Below, in pieces: positions 15,648 to 24,709 of a DNA stretch of 26,983 nucleotides. A program made the translations under genes and the position numbers. The stretch covers positions 1 through 26,983 of the forward strand of contig JALKBU010000714.1 in NCBI GenBank assembly GCA_023091735.1, written 5' to 3'. The notes below the pieces were generated by a model. It saw only the letters and a list, made by a program, of their open reading frames with translations, was not told the origin of the DNA and made no database searches. Origin of the DNA: Trichomonas tenax (lineage: Eukaryota > Parabasalia > Trichomonadida > Trichomonadidae). Each line of letters opens with the position of its first letter. Within the stretch, counting starts at the first letter, position 1.

Positions 15648-16658
15648 TTTTCTTTCAATGAAGGATATTTATGAACTATCGTTTTGACTTGAAGATTTAA
15701 ATAGAAAATTGAAATGACGACGAACGTATGCATATAAAATAAGACAAATCAAGGAAATCAAAATTGGAAATTTGAAAAATAGCCAAATTCCAAAATAAAC
15801 GGGATATTTAGATTTCACACGAATTTGTATATGCAGAATCATCAATGAAATGGATCGAAATATCTAGAAAATTTTATGTCTTAAAACTTTGTAAAACGTA
15901 TTTTGACGCACAATGGAATGTGTGGAATCTGATTTGAAAGTCAATATAAATAACTCAATTTGATATAAATTTGATCGTTTTTCCAAATCTGATCACATGA
16001 ATCGCTTTATGGAAACTCATTGATACAAATTTTGGGGAAAAAAGTAAAAAATCAAAGTATTGGCGATAAAATTGGAAATAACCTTTCATACGATTCAGAT
16101 TTCCCTTGTTCTCTCTTTGTTTGAAATTTCCTGACTACATTTTAAGGATTTCACTGTAATACGTCATCATTTAATGTATTTGAAATGATAATATGTTAGC
16201 CGATCTAAAAATAGATCTGATCATCGATTTTATTTAGTTTAAATGATAAAAATCATGTAAGAAAAATGAATTTAATAACATTTATGTGAAACAAATCATA
16301 AAAAGCAGTCTAAGAAACTCTTAAAAGTAAATCTCGTCCGAATGACCAGGACATATTGTCACTAACCACAATAGGCCACAAAAGATTTGAACCTGAAGAG
16401 CTCATATAAAAACTAATTAGCGACATCATGCCATTTTCTTAACAATATTTGCATCCAAGCAGTTTTTATATAATTCCAAATGATGTTCCTCTAATAATTA
16501 AATTATTCGTCGAAATATTTGTTAAAACTTGTTGAATTATTGATCTACAGACATCGAAAAGAAAGCACTATCAATCACATCAAATAGCAAGATGAATTTT
16601 TAAAACACACAACAAAATACAACACAATGAAATGAAAAGTATCAATAATCTATATATT
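15648..16658. other. 1-kb intergenic gap between RalGAP-like and DP-like genes
   Basis: AT-rich DNA downstream of the DP-like stop and upstream of the RalGAP-like promoter. I see no ORF with a credible start, no RNA gene and no strong repeat. Apart from the core promoter at its right-hand partner gene, its content is unexplained. Confidence 0.5.
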
Positions 16659-17432
16659 CTAGTAGTAATTGCCCTGACCGTACGGCGAATCTGTTCTCTG
16701 AGGTGCACCAGAGTTGTAGATCTTGTATTTAATACTCTGTGAATTAAATTGCTGCCGAATTTCAGGATAAACGAAAGGCTCGAGTTTGGAAATGATTGGA
16801 GTCTTCCTGACTAGTTCTCGTTGATTCTCTATGTTCAGGTTGATGTTAGTTAGTATATCCACAGGTGAATAAAAAGATGGATGCTGTTCTGCATTAATCT
16901 CGAGTGTTTTCTGGTCCAAAGAGAGTTCTGAGACTCCTTTATCATTTGGAAACTCTATGAATATGGCTGGAAGTTGAATGGATCCATCAGGTCTGTTTTT
17001 TGTTTGATTTCTCTCGATTAAAGATCGATATAATAAGTAAGCCTTGAGTTTGCGAACAACAGATTCGCGTAATTGTTCACACTTTGTGTATAGTTGCTTA
17101 TCTTCTTCCGTGATGGTTTGATTTCTTGTTGATTGTGTATTTGCAAAGTGAATGTTTTTTGCTTCTTTTATGATGAATCCAGCTGCCAAAAATACATTCA
17201 GCACATAATATACTCTTCTTCGTGTTGTTTTATCATTTCCGTTATCGATGTTTTGGTTGTAATTTTGTATAACGAGATCTGCAACTTCTGAAAATGTCGT
17301 TGTTTGCTTCGCACGAATGATAGAAAGAATCACTGCAGCCAATGCACTTAATGGCAATGTCGCCCCTTGACCATTCTGCATTTCAACGAACATGATTTTT
17401 GATTTTTGCTCAATTAATAAACGTCTACACAT
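16659..17432 (-). CDS. DP-like transcription factor (E2F/DP family)
   Basis: DP proteins pair with E2F to bind cell-cycle promoters. The 257-residue product has a winged-helix region (about 28-98) with TTTFSEVADLVIQNY matching the DP helix TTxxxEVADxLV. The recognition segment RRRVYYVLNVFLAAGFIIKE (71-90) is followed by IHF. Next is a helical dimerization stretch (about 108-142) ending in LLYRSLIERN, like the DP pattern LVQRN. The beta part IQLPAIFIEF (152-161) is like IHLPFIIVNT of DP. The usual RRxYD DNA-contact motif reads RRVYY here, so its Asp is Tyr76. The C-terminal tail (200-257) is polar. The start at 17432 has a weak TCAGA initiator 14 nt upstream; a later in-frame ATG (Met14) is possible. 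It lies 1.2 kb downstream of the ARP gene on the same strand. Confidence 0.75.
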   Translation of the reverse strand: MCRRLLIEQKSKIMFVEMQNGQGATLPLSALAAVILSIIRAKQTTTFSEVADLVIQNYNQNIDNGNDKTTRRRVYYVLNVFLAAGFIIKEAKNIHFANTQSTRNQTITEEDKQLYTKCEQLRESVVRKLKAYLLYRSLIERNQTKNRPDGSIQLPAIFIEFPNDKGVSELSLDQKTLEINAEQHPSFYSPVDILTNINLNIENQRELVRKTPIISKLEPFVYPEIRQQFNSQSIKYKIYNSGAPQRTDSPYGQGNYY

Positions 17433-18601
17433 ATTTCAAAAAATCTGATCTCGCTTTATTATACCAAAGAGTCCTTCAATGAGAGAAAAACGTAATTCTT
17501 GGAAAAATCGATGATTTTTATTTTGTCAAAAGATCGAATAATTTTCAGAGTGTGTAACAAAAGTGCAGCCACTTTTTAAGGTTCTGACAAGTAAAGTCGG
17601 ATTCTGACATTTGTAAAGTAAAAATATCAGATTTTCAATTATGTATTATATTCGAATATTTATCTTCAATATATACCAAGATTCTTAATAAAAAAAAAAA
17701 AATGATGTGAAAAGAATAATTCTATGGGTAAGCATTTTGAAGATGTCCGTTTTTGAAAAACTATCATTAAATGTTCGAGATTATAAACTTTTTAATTTGT
17801 CCTTAAAACTCTATGTGTAACTTAGGGATTGATGTTAACTTGTAAATTACTGTGAAAAATTATCAAACTTAAAACTTGAAAAACAAGATAATAAAGAGTG
17901 AAAATGACAATGTTTGGCTGAGGGATTCATTCTGTGCATAACTGAGGGCTTGATGACAACTTGAAATCGTTTTTAAAAATTTTGGAACATAAAACTTGAA
18001 AAACAAGATAATAAGGAGTGAAGATGACAATGTTTGGCTGAGAGATTCATTCTGTGCATAACTTAGGGATTAATGTTAACTTGTAGATTACTATGAAAAA
18101 TTATCAAACTTAAAACTTGAAAAACAAGATAATAAAGAGTGAAGATGACAATGTTTGGCTGAGAGATTCATTCTGTGCGTAACTGAGTCTCGACAACTTT
18201 TTTTAATATTGCTTTGTTTAGATCTGTCACATTGACCATTATTGTCACTTTTCAACTTTGTTACGTTCTCAAAATTTTCAAAATAAACTGTAACACTTTC
18301 TTTCATATTGCGCTCCCATTACATACTCAACAGCAGCCATGTTTTAAAAAGAATGGCTGTTAACTCTTTTAGTTTAAATCGGGCCGATATCAACAATCAA
18401 AGTTTCGTGATAACTGTATTACAGTTTTCTTTAAATTACGATCGAGCTGCCATTGTTGAAAGATTACGACGCAACTTTGTAGATTTTAAATTCATTTGAT
18501 ATTTTTATCGAGAAAAATCGATTACTAATTAAAAATAGATGATTGAGTCAAAAGAAATAACAAATATACATAACATTTTACATATAAAACACAAAAACGA
18601 G
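17433..18601. other. 1.17-kb DP upstream region, partly tandem repeat
   Basis: This interval lies between the ARP stop and the DP start, both on the minus strand. It holds two TTCTGACA-type repeats near 17583-17610, an A13 run at 17690-17702, the 120-bp tandem repeat at 17819-18187, and a 15-bp odd palindrome AACTGTATTACAGTT at 18412-18426. No credible gene is seen; short open frames here lack ATG starts or initiators. Confidence 0.55.
17819..18187. repeat. three-copy 120-bp tandem repeat, A-B-A pattern
   Basis: Copies span 17819-17939, 17940-18059 and 18060-18180, with a seven-base start of a fourth copy at 18181-18187. The second half of each unit (from AAACAAGATAATAA to TTCATTCTGTGC) is nearly identical in all three. 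The first half is nearly identical in copies 1 and 3 but clearly diverged in copy 2, which points to a higher-order or mosaic history. Confidence 0.9.
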
Positions 18602-19729
18602 TTAGAAACATTTCAAATGAATAATTTCCGGTCCAATTTCAGTATATTCTTCTTTTGTAATCCACATTTGCGAGAACGTAGCTAACGATACAAGAACCGA
18701 TCCACCAATCCAAGCGCTGTTCTTTCTATTTTGGGGAGAATTGACAGAAATCTTTGACTTCGAAGGAAGCATATCATTCAGCTCTCTCTCGACTCTAGCG
18801 CCGAAATTAGGGAACATGGATGAGCCTCCAGAAAGAAGGACATTGGATGTAACGAGAGGAAGTATGTCTTCATCGAGCTTCGTGAGAACGGAGTGAATTA
18901 TCTGTGTTAAACTATCACCTCCGATTCCGAAGTTTGATGGTCTGAAGAACAACTCAGGAGCAAAGTATCTCTGGTTTCCGATCGATATCTTCGATCCATC
19001 AGGAAGGGCATACATTGTGGCCTCCTCCTCATGGATATCTGCTTTGTGAATCTCCTGCTGGAAGTCCAAAGCCATGTAACACATCTTTTCTTTGATGTTT
19101 CTGATAATTTCACGTTCATTCGTTGCAGGCAAGAAAATATCGTGATCATTCAATAATTTCTTGAGATAATTGTTAAGCGAGCGGCCGCCAACATCAAGAC
19201 GTCCAGTAATGTGAGAAAGACCGAAGCATTGGAAGACCGGTAATATTTGTGTGATTGATTCACCAGCATCAATAACAAGACCAATTGAATTTCCGTTCGC
19301 GTACAAGGAAAGTATTCCAGGGAATGTTGAGTAAAAAGCCGGAACTTTGAATGTTTCCATAAAAATTTCTGTAACTTTTTCACGCATATTCTTCGGATTC
19401 TGTGGTGATTCAGTAATTAAAATCGGATGTTCCTCTGTGTTTATGCCCATCTCCTTTGTAAACACTTGATTCCAAAGCGCTTGCATTTCCTCGACGTTTG
19501 TGATGACTCTATCTGTGATGGGACACTTTAGGTTCAAGATCTTACTCTGATCGAGTACCTCTGAACCAACAAAAAGGTCTCTTGAATTACTTGTTGATAT
19601 TTTATCGTTGGAGCCAGACTTTTGTCTACCGATAACAGTAGGGATGATGCACTGTGGCTCAGGCTCACCACCAAATCCGGCCCTTGTCGAATAAGCTCCG
19701 CTATCAACAACAATTGTTGCAACTTCCAT
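18602..19729 (-). CDS. divergent actin-related protein with altered ATPase site
   Basis: The actin fold is clear over 375 residues, the same length as conventional actin. It has an N-terminal VVDSGAYSTRAGFGG phosphate loop, a LYANGNSIGLVIDAGESITQ second phosphate loop (142-161), a LDVGGRSLNNYL segment, a VLLSGGSSMFPNF adenosine loop, and an actin-like end from WIGGSVLVSLATFSQMWITKEEY to HLKCF. Three catalytic positions differ: Gln137 is Pro, Asp157 is Glu and His161 is Gln. The DNase-loop region is replaced by a Ser/Asn-rich stretch (about 36-50), and the His73 position is Asp. I cannot assign it to a numbered Arp class. The start at 19729 is preferred over the in-frame ATG at 19756 because a perfect TCATA initiator lies between them. 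Confidence 0.85.
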   Translation of the reverse strand: MEVATIVVDSGAYSTRAGFGGEPEPQCIIPTVIGRQKSGSNDKISTSNSRDLFVGSEVLDQSKILNLKCPITDRVITNVEEMQALWNQVFTKEMGINTEEHPILITESPQNPKNMREKVTEIFMETFKVPAFYSTFPGILSLYANGNSIGLVIDAGESITQILPVFQCFGLSHITGRLDVGGRSLNNYLKKLLNDHDIFLPATNEREIIRNIKEKMCYMALDFQQEIHKADIHEEEATMYALPDGSKISIGNQRYFAPELFFRPSNFGIGGDSLTQIIHSVLTKLDEDILPLVTSNVLLSGGSSMFPNFGARVERELNDMLPSKSKISVNSPQNRKNSAWIGGSVLVSLATFSQMWITKEEYTEIGPEIIHLKCF

Positions 19730-19736
19730 AACTATA

Positions 19737-19741
19737 TATGA
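19737..19741 (-). promoter_or_regulatory. Inr TCATA of ARP gene
   Basis: A perfect trichomonad initiator on the minus strand. The +1 A at 19739 gives a 10-nt leader to the ATG at 19729 and excludes the ATG at 19756 from the transcript. Confidence 0.65.
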
Positions 19742-20264
19742 ACATATAATGATCAAAAATCTATTTTCTATAACACAGAAAAATAAATAAACTCTTTATT
19801 TAGAATCTCAATTCAATATTTTTCTATATTTATCAAAATGAAATCAAGAATGTATTAGCTTATGATATTACACATCTTATTTCATGTAGACAAAGTCTAT
19901 TTTGATATATTAGTTTATATGGAAAAATATCAACATAGTTGAACAAAAACAAATAAAGAAATTAAATAATCCACTCCATTCAATACTAACACAAAACTGA
20001 ATTAATCAAACTAAGAAAATATTATGATATTGCAAATATATGAAGCTATACTGGTTAACAACAAACTAAAAATAGATTTGTTTGAATGTTGTGATTATAC
20101 ACCTAAGAGATTAAGGATTGATATTAAATTATCGAAAATTTAGGAAAAATATTAATCTAAAAAATCGAAATTTGGACAAATTTGGATAAGGATATTGTTA
20201 AAAAGGAAAATTAATGAAGAAAAAGGTATATGATATTTACACATCAAAAATGGCGTGTAAACTG
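19742..20264. other. intergenic gap between divergent ARP and carboxypeptidase genes
   Basis: AT-rich, no supported gene. A short ATG ORF at 20250-20291 (13 codons plus stop) overlaps the carboxypeptidase start out of frame. No phased boxes or long repeats were seen here. Confidence 0.5.
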
Positions 20265-20269
20265 TCAAC
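20265..20269 (+). promoter_or_regulatory. Inr-like TCAAC before carboxypeptidase gene
   Basis: TCAAC with predicted +1 A at 20267 gives a 13-nt leader to the ATG at 20281. It is a relaxed match (A follows the +1 A). A competing TCAAA at 20244-20248 would start a transcript whose first ATG (20250) is out of frame. Confidence 0.35.
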
Positions 20270-20280
20270 AGACAATTTGG

Positions 20281-22023
20281 ATGTCTTCTGACGACGAAAC
20301 TCTTATCCAGACCGAGGAAGAAGATATCAGCGACTTTAATTACTCCACGACATCAATAAAGGACGTTTACTACATCATTCACAGGGGTAATCCGCCTACA
20401 ACGCCTTCAAATTTTGCGAGCGTCAGCAAAAAGCCGAAATGGCCGGATGATTTATGGCGTTCTGGACAGCTCATCTACGATATACAGGATCCATCGAAAT
20501 CTTTGGGCCCCCCTACATCACAATCAGATACTATTCTTCGTTTCGAGAGCAGATTCGAGTCTGGTAACCTTGGTCGCGCCTTTCACTTGTCAGGTGACAA
20601 GTATCACCTCATACTCGAGTACGATCACAACGCGATTGGCTCTGCACAGTGGTTTTACTTCCGAATTTCAAACACGAGAAAAGATGCGAAATACACATTC
20701 ATTATATCCGGATTCCACAAGAAGAAGAGTCTGTTCTGCATTGGATCAAAAGTGTTTTGGTATTCAGAAAAACAAGCACGTCACGATAATATCTCTTGGC
20801 ACCGTGGAGGAACGAATTACTCATACGGCGTTACAATGAAAGACAAGTCAAAGAAAAAGCGCGCTTCAGTTCAATTCAATATTAAATTCCCATATAATAA
20901 CGATAATGTTTACTTATGCTACGCTCTTCCATACACATTCTCAGACTTAACGAGATACACGAAGCAGTGGCAGGCTCTTGCAGGCTCTGCAACAATGGTT
21001 GTCGAAACTTTAGGCCAAACTCTTGGTGGACGTGATTGCCCAATGTACACAATCACATCTCCACATTCAACCATTCCTATGAATCAACGTCCATATATCT
21101 TTGTTACAGCACGCATCCATCCTGGTGAATCAAACGGATCTTACTTAATGCATGGATTTATGGATTATTTGCTTGGTGGAAGTGGTCCAGCTAAGTACCT
21201 TCTTGACAGGTACATCTTCAAGATCATTCCAATGCTTAATATTGATGGTGTTGTTGAAGGATTTTATAGAATTTCACTTAGCGGCAACGATTTGAACAGA
21301 ATTTGGACAGAACCAGATCCAGTTCTCCATCCTATCATCTCTAAGGTCAAGAATCTCTTTACGAAGCTTTCCAAAGAGCGTCCAGTTGCGATGTATCTCG
21401 ATTTCCATGGACACGCACGCCTTCATGGTACATTCGCGTTTGGTTGTCCAAACACAGATGATCCACATCTCAGAGACAAAGAGAAGAACTATCCTAGAAT
21501 TTTGTCCTTCTTAAGTGATGCATTTGCTTGGCAATACTGCGTTTTCTCGTATCCTTCCGATAGAAAGAGTGCTGCACGTATTGTTGTCAGATCAGAGCTT
21601 AATGTTGTTCAAAGCTTCACAATTGAGACATCCTTCGGTGGCTTGACTTCAGGACCACGAGCTGGCGTCCTTTACGATGAACTTAGCTGGAAGGAGCTTG
21701 GCCAGAAATGCTGCGAAGCAACATTCCATTATTTGTCTGGAAATGACTCTCCAATCACTTCATATGTCGCTAAGGAACTATCATTCTTACAGCCTGCAGA
21801 GCCACCAAAAAAGAATGACAACTGGGCTCCAAAGGCACGCGTACCACCTGATGATGATGTCAAGCAGCCAATTTCATATTCATATGCTGGAAGAAAAGGC
21901 CAAGGAATGTTCAGACTTTCCGGTCCTACTTCTTATCTTAGAGTTAGACCACAGAACATAGAAACAACTCAGACAACATATAAGTATCCAAGATGGCGGC
22001 AAATGAAATACACAATCAACTAG
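20281..22023 (+). CDS. cytosolic carboxypeptidase (M14B/CCP family)
   Basis: CCP enzymes trim glutamates from tubulin tails and other proteins. The 580-residue product (from 20281; an in-frame ATG at 20230 adds 17) has the CCP-specific N-terminal beta domain (about 65-245). This contains FESRFESGNLGRAF and WFYFRISN patterns. The M14 catalytic domain follows. HPGES supplies the first zinc ligands (H280, E283), DFHGH the third (H376), SLSGNDLNRIW the substrate-binding Arg, and FTIETSFGG the catalytic Glu (E449). The family NPDG motif reads NIDG here. The C-terminal tail (about 495-580) is Pro- and basic-rich. All key residues are present, so it should be active. Trichomonads have flagella and a microtubule axostyle, both likely substrates. 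It is convergent with the coiled-coil gene. Confidence 0.92.
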   Translation: MSSDDETLIQTEEEDISDFNYSTTSIKDVYYIIHRGNPPTTPSNFASVSKKPKWPDDLWRSGQLIYDIQDPSKSLGPPTSQSDTILRFESRFESGNLGRAFHLSGDKYHLILEYDHNAIGSAQWFYFRISNTRKDAKYTFIISGFHKKKSLFCIGSKVFWYSEKQARHDNISWHRGGTNYSYGVTMKDKSKKKRASVQFNIKFPYNNDNVYLCYALPYTFSDLTRYTKQWQALAGSATMVVETLGQTLGGRDCPMYTITSPHSTIPMNQRPYIFVTARIHPGESNGSYLMHGFMDYLLGGSGPAKYLLDRYIFKIIPMLNIDGVVEGFYRISLSGNDLNRIWTEPDPVLHPIISKVKNLFTKLSKERPVAMYLDFHGHARLHGTFAFGCPNTDDPHLRDKEKNYPRILSFLSDAFAWQYCVFSYPSDRKSAARIVVRSELNVVQSFTIETSFGGLTSGPRAGVLYDELSWKELGQKCCEATFHYLSGNDSPITSYVAKELSFLQPAEPPKKNDNWAPKARVPPDDDVKQPISYSYAGRKGQGMFRLSGPTSYLRVRPQNIETTQTTYKYPRWRQMKYTIN

Positions 22024-22152
22024 AATATATATGTTTAGTTTTGTTGATATTATTTTTGTAGATCAATAAATTTAGTTTGTAAAACTTCGGTTCAATAAAT
22101 TGTAAAAGGGATGAAAATTATGATTTTAGTTAACAAACAATTAAAATTCTCT

Positions 22153-23472
22153 TTATTCAGCAACTTCATCTGCATGCTTTGACTCTTGGATGACTCTGTT
22201 GTATTCCTCTATGTGCTGGTCGAGTGTGGCGAGAAGCTCGTTGAGCTGTTGAATTTTGCGCTGCAACGAGTCTCTTCTGTTTGTCAAGAGCTGCTTGTGC
22301 TCTGTTAAAGACTTGTTATCATTCATGAGATCCTCAAGACGTGTTGACTGTGACCAGTTCCAAACACTCTGTACATCAAGTGGCTTGACATTCAACGCTA
22401 CAAGGCGTGTGCACAAATCTTTCTCGACAACTGGCGCCTTCTTGACACCAGATCCCTTCCGTCCACGTGCAGATGTTGGCTGCTTCTTCGGGCTCTGGCG
22501 CTCGAGAAGTGCTTGAACACGCTTCTGAAGTCCATCGTGCTGCTGGTTAACAGCCGCGAGTCTTTCTTCTTCTCTCTTTTTCTCCTCCTTCAAGTCATTG
22601 GCATCAACGGTGTTTGGAAGGAAGTCAGAGACGTCTCCAAGAAGTGCATTGTCATCATTAAGGATCTTCTTCTGTGCAAGGAGGTCCTGGTTCTTCCTGC
22701 GAGCTGTGTTAAGTCTTCCAGCTGTGTCGCCATAGTCTTCAATTTGACGAGCAAGTGATTCGATGTCCTCGTAATTGATAGACTCTGGTGGAGGAATGCT
22801 ATCGATTTTATTGTTCAAATCTTGAATTCTCTTCTGTGCGAGATCTTTTTCTGCAACTAATGTCGCAATATCATCCAAATAATCATTAATTCTTTGGTTA
22901 TAAACCGGCTTAGTCTTATCAAGGCGTCTCTGAAGCAACTGAAGTGTATTTTCAGAGAAAAGATCAAGAATGAAAAGATAATCTTCGTGATCGTTTTCAT
23001 CTTGTGTAGAATTGTTTAAGTCAACAATGACTTCACAGATCTTCTTCATTTGTGGATTTTCGAACGTGTATGAATATAACAAGTCAGCCGGTGTAAATTT
23101 ATCTTTGTTGATATTTGCGTTGATTTTCATGAGCATTTCTTGAAGAATTCGAATTTCCTCGTGTAGTTGTTCGCGATCTGCGTTCAAAGAATTAATTGTT
23201 TTGCATAATTGCGCGACCCTTTTATCAGAGCTCAAAATAAGCGTTGATTTCTGTGTCCCTTTGGATGAAACCGTCGAAGGGGAGTGACATAGTGACTGCG
23301 AGGCCCTAGAAGAGACGTCTCTCATGCTTGAGTACATCTCAGATTCTTTTTCAGACAGTTGGCGAAGGTGATCGAGCGATCTGTTGTACAATTCCTCGAG
23401 CCTCGGCCGCGTGAGCTTGTTCACGGACATTGGATTGCTTATATATGGCTGCCACCACGAAGATCCAGACAT
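22153..23472 (-). CDS. 439-aa coiled-coil protein
   Basis: No family is recognised. The N-terminal 75 residues are Ser-rich and include a WWQPYI motif and a short helix. Coiled-coil segments follow at about 85-115, 190-235, 240-285, 300-330 and 375-430, separated by a proline-containing linker (IPPPESINYED) and a basic Ser/Lys/Pro stretch near 330-350 (SPKKQPTSARGRKGSG). A small globular-looking part lies near 355-372. No membrane segment or signal peptide is present, so it is likely cytoskeletal or basal-body associated. This is inference from composition and from its tubulin-modifying neighbour. The basic stretch could bind microtubules or nucleic acid. The start at 23472 has a TCAACG 18 nt upstream. 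Confidence 0.7.
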   Translation of the reverse strand: MSGSSWWQPYISNPMSVNKLTRPRLEELYNRSLDHLRQLSEKESEMYSSMRDVSSRASQSLCHSPSTVSSKGTQKSTLILSSDKRVAQLCKTINSLNADREQLHEEIRILQEMLMKINANINKDKFTPADLLYSYTFENPQMKKICEVIVDLNNSTQDENDHEDYLFILDLFSENTLQLLQRRLDKTKPVYNQRINDYLDDIATLVAEKDLAQKRIQDLNNKIDSIPPPESINYEDIESLARQIEDYGDTAGRLNTARRKNQDLLAQKKILNDDNALLGDVSDFLPNTVDANDLKEEKKREEERLAAVNQQHDGLQKRVQALLERQSPKKQPTSARGRKGSGVKKAPVVEKDLCTRLVALNVKPLDVQSVWNWSQSTRLEDLMNDNKSLTEHKQLLTNRRDSLQRKIQQLNELLATLDQHIEEYNRVIQESKHADEVAE

Positions 23473-23486
23473 CTTTTAAAAATTTT

Positions 23487-23492
23487 CGTTGA
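23487..23492 (-). promoter_or_regulatory. Inr-like TCAACG of coiled-coil gene
   Basis: TCAACG on the minus strand, with +1 A at 23490 and an 18-nt leader to the ATG at 23472. A relaxed match, similar to TCAAC before the carboxypeptidase gene. Confidence 0.35.
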
Positions 23493-24709
23493 AAAATAAT
23501 AACAACACTTTTTTGTTTTTATACCTCAAAAAAGTGACATATATCCATATAGTGAGTAAAAGAAACAGCAGAAATTCTTTTGAAAAGCACTTAATATAAA
23601 AGAATTAAAATTCACTACAAAAGAATCAACAAGTTAATTTCATTGAGCTGAGTACTATATCGAGAATTTTGAAAAATTTCATATTGTCGATAATCCAAAG
23701 CTGCTGACTCTTTATATCCAACTCTGACAGATATATGTTGATCAATGGATATACACCTGGGTGCAAAAACGCTTTTTTTTCCTGAGGCGCAGAACAAAAA
23801 AATAAAAATCATAAAAAATCGCACCAAAGTTGCAGAACATTTATTCGAAAGCACCTTTGGATTTTAGGAATTGAACAATTTCGAGAGACTTCATTTCAAT
23901 GGCAATTGATAATGGAGATGTATATCATAATAATGATAAAATGTGAATGATTGATTTCATATCATAATGATGATTAAACTATACTTTCATGATTAGAATG
24001 TCAAACAATGTCAATATATGTTTTGACCAATGGCGCATATCACGGTCAATCAGAGTTTTTAAATGTTTATCCTAGGCCGAGATGCTCATACATATCCAGA
24101 CACCCTATAGTTTGAATTATAAATGCATTCAAATATCCAATATTAAATAACAATTCTTTGCTGCATCCATCGATAAGATCCAATGAACTTAATCCAAATC
24201 GGAACAGGTAAAAATATAATTTCCGAACGGAAAACTTATAAAAGAATGCGAAAGTAATATTGTAACCGTATCATGATTCTCATTTGTAAATCATTGCTAT
24301 GTTACATCATTCAATCACATTTCATCTCTCATTTAATGATAAATCATTGCTATGTTACATCATTCAATCACATTTCATCTCTCATTTTATGATGAATCAG
24401 AAATATACCTTTCCGGATCTGTATATGAAGAATCTGGAACTTGTTAGTCTGATACTTTAAACACATTGCAAATGTATATTCCAGAGCTGTTTATGCTTAA
24501 ATCGAGAAACAGGACGCAACATAGACGGAAATATTAAAATATCCTGAATGAAAACGAATTTTACCGAGGATGCATTTGAAAAAGTGAAGCAATATGGATA
24601 TATTAATAAAATGTGTAATAAAGCCAAAAAGGAATGAATTGCCCTTTATATTTTTAAAAGACCCTATTTGACGATTATTTTGTAAAGTAAACTAAAAAAC
24701 GTGCAAAAA
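23493..24709. other. 1.2-kb intergenic gap between divergent genes
   Basis: AT-rich, holding the 53-bp duplication at 24288-24393 and little else recognisable. A minus-strand open frame at 23615-23854 begins with GTG and is not accepted. TTTGTAAAGTAAA at 24679-24691 also occurs near 17610 upstream of DP. No RNA gene was recognised. Confidence 0.5.
24288..24393. repeat. 53-bp tandem duplication
   Basis: Two adjacent 53-bp copies (24288-24340 and 24341-24393) differ at one base. Each runs from AAATCATTGCTATG through TTACATCATTC to TTTATGAT or TTAATGAT. The near identity suggests a recent event. Confidence 0.9.

Noticed and set aside
16321..16400. Possible tRNA-like segment with GTCC/GGAC pairing
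   Set aside because: No complete cloverleaf, no T-loop consensus and no acceptor stem could be built.
18091..18306. 71-aa minus-strand open frame
   Set aside because: It runs into the 120-bp tandem repeat and has no supported promoter or match.
18308..18499. 63-aa plus-strand open frame
   Set aside because: It begins with TTG; the first ATG leaves under 50 codons with no family match or initiator.
23615..23854. 79-aa minus-strand open frame
   Set aside because: It begins with GTG, has no nearby initiator and no recognisable protein pattern.
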